Of a DNA stretch of 8,440 nt, positions 6,509 through 8,440 are shown one piece after another. Positions within the stretch are counted from its first letter, which is position 1. Each line of letters starts with the position of its first letter. Under the pieces are notes generated by a model that saw only the letters and a program-made list of their open reading frames with translations, was not told the DNA's origin and made no database searches. A program made the translations under genes and the position numbers. Source of the DNA: an uncultured bacterium (GTDB lineage: Bacteria > Cyanobacteriota > Vampirovibrionia > Gastranaerophilales > Gastranaerophilaceae); assembly GCA_947365485.1 (NCBI GenBank), contig CANAXK010000064.1, positions 1-8,440 on the forward strand. Reading direction: 5' to 3'.

Positions 6509-6815
6509 TTGTAATTGCGATATATGATAATGGCACATAAATTGCTAAATATACAGTTATCCCTGAATTAAAAAATAATATTGAAGTTAACCAAAATAAT
6601 ATGATATTAACAATTGGCAAGAACCACAATATTTTTGATTTGTTTTTGTATGTTAATGGTGCTGTTATAAAATAAATCGGTAATATTATAAGGAAATAAA
6701 TTATTGATAAAATTAATCCCCATTCTTTCAAAGGCAATTTTGTTAATAAATAGGGAAATACAAATACAACAATAAAACTTGTAAGAATATATTTATATAA
6801 AAATTTATTCTCCAT
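6480..6815 (-). CDS. Small four-helix membrane protein, second gene of the HxlR operon
   Basis: A 111-residue, strongly hydrophobic protein. Predicted membrane segments lie at about 9-27, 32-54, 62-82 and 86-103, separated by short loops (KLPLKEW, TYKNKSK), and the C-terminus is polar. No family recognised and no catalytic motif visible. The start at ATG 6815 overlaps the end of the HxlR gene by 11 bp, with GGGGTG of the upstream coding sequence serving as ribosome binding site, which suggests translational coupling. An in-frame GTG nine bases earlier (6824) is the alternative. Because it shares an mRNA with a redox-type regulator, it may act in the same response, for example in transport or membrane protection, but this is speculation. 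Its 3' end overlaps the convergent nucleotidyltransferase gene by 29 bp. Confidence 0.7.
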   Translation of the reverse strand: MENKFLYKYILTSFIVVFVFPYLLTKLPLKEWGLILSIIYFLIILPIYFITAPLTYKNKSKILWFLPIVNIILFWLTSILFFNSGITVYLAIYVPLSYIAITIKYFSQSNQ

Positions 6816-7125
6816 ACTTTTCACCCCAAGCTCTCATCTCAAGTAAAATCGGAATCAAACTTTCGCCTTTTGCAGTTAAAGAGTATTCAACTTTTGGCGG
6901 CACAACAGGATAAACTTTTCTTTCTATTATTCCGTCATTTTCAAGCTCTCTTAACTGAGAGATCAGCATCTTAGGGGTGACACCTTTTATTGTTTTTTGC
7001 AGTTCGTTGTATCTTAAAATTTTATTCTGATACAAAAACCATATAATCATAACTTTATATTTTCCGCCAATGACTCCGAGTGTTAAACCAAGCGGACAAT
7101 TATATTTTTCAAGTTTATTTTTCAT
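6805..7125 (-). CDS. HxlR-family winged-helix transcriptional regulator
   Basis: A 106-residue protein, the full usual length for HxlR regulators. The family pattern is clear: CPLGLTLGVIGGKYK (10-24), ELQKTIKGVTPKMLISQLRE as the recognition region, LENDGIIERKVYPVVPPKVEYSLT for the wing, and a WGE near the C-terminus. Cys10 is the only cysteine and sits at the conserved N-terminal position used by thiol-sensing relatives such as YodB and HypR of Bacillus. By analogy it is likely a dimeric repressor or activator released by electrophiles, quinones or disulfide stress. The start is supported by AAGGA seven bases upstream. It is transcribed divergently from a flavin oxidoreductase, the arrangement expected for its target, and probably also controls itself and the membrane protein downstream. 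A palindromic operator candidate lies in the 109-bp spacer. Confidence 0.9.
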   Translation of the reverse strand: MKNKLEKYNCPLGLTLGVIGGKYKVMIIWFLYQNKILRYNELQKTIKGVTPKMLISQLRELENDGIIERKVYPVVPPKVEYSLTAKGESLIPILLEMRAWGEKYGE

Positions 7126-7154
7126 TGTTTTTCCTTAATTCTATCTTTTTATAT

Positions 7155-7160
7155 AGTATA
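7155..7160 (-). promoter_or_regulatory. Likely -10 element of the HxlR gene
   Basis: Read on the minus strand this is TATACT, one mismatch from TATAAT, about 30 bp before the HxlR start codon. TTACAA (7184-7179 on that strand) stands 18 bp upstream as a weak -35, which would put the operator palindrome over the promoter and permit autoregulation. Confidence 0.4.
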
Positions 7161-7186
7161 TTACAAAAAAGTAAATACTTGTAATA
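7159..7186. promoter_or_regulatory. Candidate HxlR operator (nested palindromes)
   Basis: TATTACAA at 7159-7166 and TTGTAATA at 7179-7186 form a perfect 8-bp inverted repeat with a 12-bp gap. Inside and overlapping it, AAGTA-AA-TACTT (7169-7180) forms a second palindrome. AT-rich inverted repeats with TTAC or GTAA half-sites are typical of HxlR/YodB-type regulators. It lies between the divergent start codons (7125 and 7235) and overlaps the best promoter candidates on both strands, so one dimer could control both genes. Confidence 0.6.
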
Positions 7187-7206
7187 AATATAATATTGAA
7201 TAAAAT
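7179..7206 (+). promoter_or_regulatory. Possible promoter of the flavoprotein gene
   Basis: TTGTAA (7179-7184, four of six matches to TTGACA) and TAAAAT (7201-7206, five of six matches to TATAAT) are 16 bp apart. The -35 is the right half-site of the operator, so bound HxlR would block it. A perfect TATAAT at 7189-7194 exists but has no -35 at proper spacing, so the choice is uncertain. Confidence 0.35.
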
Positions 7207-7234
7207 TAAAAAATAAAGAAAGAAGGAGAATTTA

Positions 7235-7894
7235 ATGACAAAGCAAATTTATATTGTAAATGGCTCACCACGAAAGAATTGGAACACTTCTAAAATGTGC
7301 GAAAGTTTTGCTAAAGGAGTAATCGATGCCGAAGGATATGCTGAAATAATAAACCTTTATGATATTGACTTTAAAGGTTGCAGAAGTTGTTTTGCTTGTA
7401 AATTAAAAAATGGCAAAAACTTTGGGAAATGCAGTTACTTAGACGGTTTAACACCTATTTTAGATAAAATTTCACAAGCAGATGGAGTAGTTTTTGCAAG
7501 TCCGATTTATTTTGGAGATTTAACAGGTGCTATGAGAAGTTTAGTTGAAAGACTTTTCTTCCCGTTTTTTGAATATAAAGAAGGATATCCCTCTATTGCT
7601 CCAAAAAAATTAAAAACAGCAGTTATTTATACAATGAATATCAATGAAGAATTAGCAAATCAAATGTATCAAGATTTATTTAATAGGTTTGAATGGTTTA
7701 TAGAAATTGCATTTAGCAAACCCCAACGGATATGTGTATATGACACATATCAATTCTTGAATTATGATAGATATGTTTGTGAAATATTTGACAAAAATCA
7801 TAAACTAAAACAAAGAGAAGAACAGTTTCCAAAAGATCTTGAAAAAGCATATAATTCAGGTGTTAAAATGGCACAAGAAGTAATTAATGAATAA
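7235..7894 (+). CDS. Flavodoxin-fold NAD(P)H-dependent oxidoreductase (iron-sulfur flavoprotein-like)
   Basis: A 219-residue protein of the NADPH-dependent FMN reductase/flavodoxin-2 group. IYIVNGSPRKNWNTSK (5-20) is the first beta strand and FMN phosphate-binding loop. VVFASPIYFGDLTGAMRSLVERL (about 85-107) is the second flavin-contact region. C49, C52, C55 and C66 (CRSCFACK, later GKCSYLD) give C-x2-C-x2-C-x10-C. Iron-sulfur flavoproteins use a similar but tighter spacing for a 4Fe-4S cluster, so a cluster is possible but unproven. It probably reduces quinones, flavins or electrophiles in the cytoplasm. AAGGAG seven bases upstream fixes the ATG at 7235. Divergence from a one-cysteine HxlR regulator points to induction by redox or electrophile stress. 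Its stop is 1 bp from the convergent transposase stop, leaving no room for a terminator. Confidence 0.88.
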   Translation: MTKQIYIVNGSPRKNWNTSKMCESFAKGVIDAEGYAEIINLYDIDFKGCRSCFACKLKNGKNFGKCSYLDGLTPILDKISQADGVVFASPIYFGDLTGAMRSLVERLFFPFFEYKEGYPSIAPKKLKTAVIYTMNINEELANQMYQDLFNRFEWFIEIAFSKPQRICVYDTYQFLNYDRYVCEIFDKNHKLKQREEQFPKDLEKAYNSGVKMAQEVINE

Positions 7895-7895
7895 G

Positions 7896-8440
7896 TTAAA
7901 AATTTTTGCCTATTCTATACCTATCCAATGGATCTTTAGGTTCTTCAATAATCTGTTCTTGTGGCATTGGTAGAAAGTATAATTTGAAATAACAACTTGG
8001 TCTTACATTAAACCGACTTTTTTCTGTCAGTTCTTTTATTTCCTTTTCGGTATCAACATCAACTTGCACCATATCAAAAAATAAATCATCTAACATTTCT
8101 TGAATACTTTTTGAACGATTATTAGGACAAGGTTTTTTATTGTGAAATTCAAGCCAACAATCAATATATTTAATTACTTCCTGTACCGTTGGAATCTTTC
8201 CACCCGTTTGTTTTTGATGAATTTGAAGGTGGAGTTTTTCGTTTCTGTTCATCCAAGCCGGGCGATTTTCAATTGATGTTCCAATGTATGATGGCATTAA
8301 TTTTTCAAACTCTTCTTGAAATTCTAAGAAAAATCTCTCAATGACTTTGGCTCTTGCGTTGTAAGGTTTAGCAAAAACGGAGTGGATAAACTCGTAAGCT
8401 TTTGGTAAATATAATCCTGTATTATATAACTCCAAAAACT
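7896..8440 (-). CDS. Mu/TnsB-type DDE transposase, C-terminal part (start beyond window)
   Basis: The frame is open from the right edge (first full codon at 8438) for 180 residues to the stop at 7896-7898. FAKPYNARAKVIERFF holds the conserved Glu of the DDE triad (codon 8339-8337), followed by PSYIGTSIENRPAWMNRNEK and a helical segment IPTVQEVIKYIDCWLEFHNK, the order seen in MuA, TnsB and related rve-fold transposases before the Mu-type C-terminal domain. The two catalytic Asp residues would lie beyond the window. After about residue 125 the expected Mu C-terminal beta-barrel is hard to recognise (ESR-like KSRFNVRPSCYFKLYFLP, then EEPKDPLDRYRIGKNF), so the tail is divergent or shortened. A TTG at 8435 is not a plausible start because homology continues through it. 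It signals a transposon or Mu-like prophage to the right. No element terminus is visible between this gene and the flavoprotein. Confidence 0.8.
   Translation of the reverse strand, partial: FLELYNTGLYLPKAYEFIHSVFAKPYNARAKVIERFFLEFQEEFEKLMPSYIGTSIENRPAWMNRNEKLHLQIHQKQTGGKIPTVQEVIKYIDCWLEFHNKKPCPNNRSKSIQEMLDDLFFDMVQVDVDTEKEIKELTEKSRFNVRPSCYFKLYFLPMPQEQIIEEPKDPLDRYRIGKNF

Overview
The window reads as the chromosome of a low-to-middling GC diderm bacterium. A large AsmA-type envelope protein implies an outer membrane. The left half (to about 4500) has moderate GC codon use and looks like core genome; the right half is clearly more AT-rich and carries broken genes, a transposase and stand-alone stress or resistance-type genes, so it looks accessory. 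A gut lineage such as Gastranaerophilales/Melainabacteria would fit, but this is a guess from style and not a demonstrated assignment.

Layout, left to right. (1) 1-2605, minus: the first 868 codons of an AsmA-like protein, continuing off the left edge. (2) 2606-2936: a divergent intergenic region with six copies of ATGTAGAAA(A) (four direct, two inverted; neighbours 11-12 bp apart), a 12-bp inverted repeat AAGTTTTGAACA/TGTTCAAAACTT, and a 43-bp tract without any G or C. It may be a DnaA-box cluster (origin-like) or a large operator array. (3) 2937-4496, plus: a complete cytoplasmic M2/M3-type zinc metallopeptidase. (4) 4497-5775: a scar region. It holds a decayed Fic gene on the minus strand with internal deletions and a frameshift, joined head-on to a plus-strand lipoprotein-like reading frame that has lost its signal peptide start and has an in-frame stop. 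An orphan Shine-Dalgarno sequence sits right after the peptidase. (5) 5846-6508, plus: a nucleotidyltransferase-fold protein with its own promoter, overlapping tail-to-tail with the next operon. (6) 6480-7125, minus: a HxlR-family regulator and an overlapping small four-helix membrane protein. (7) 7235-7894, plus: a flavodoxin-fold oxidoreductase divergent from the HxlR gene, with a palindromic operator candidate between them. (8) 7896-8440, minus: the C-terminal part of a Mu/TnsB-type DDE transposase running off the right edge, ending 1 bp from the flavoprotein stop.

The best-supported functional unit is the HxlR/flavoprotein pair: a one-cysteine redox-type regulator, a shared operator and a divergently transcribed flavin oxidoreductase, probably a quinone or electrophile response. 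The most unusual element is the repeat array at 2649-2847. No tRNA, rRNA or CRISPR array was seen.
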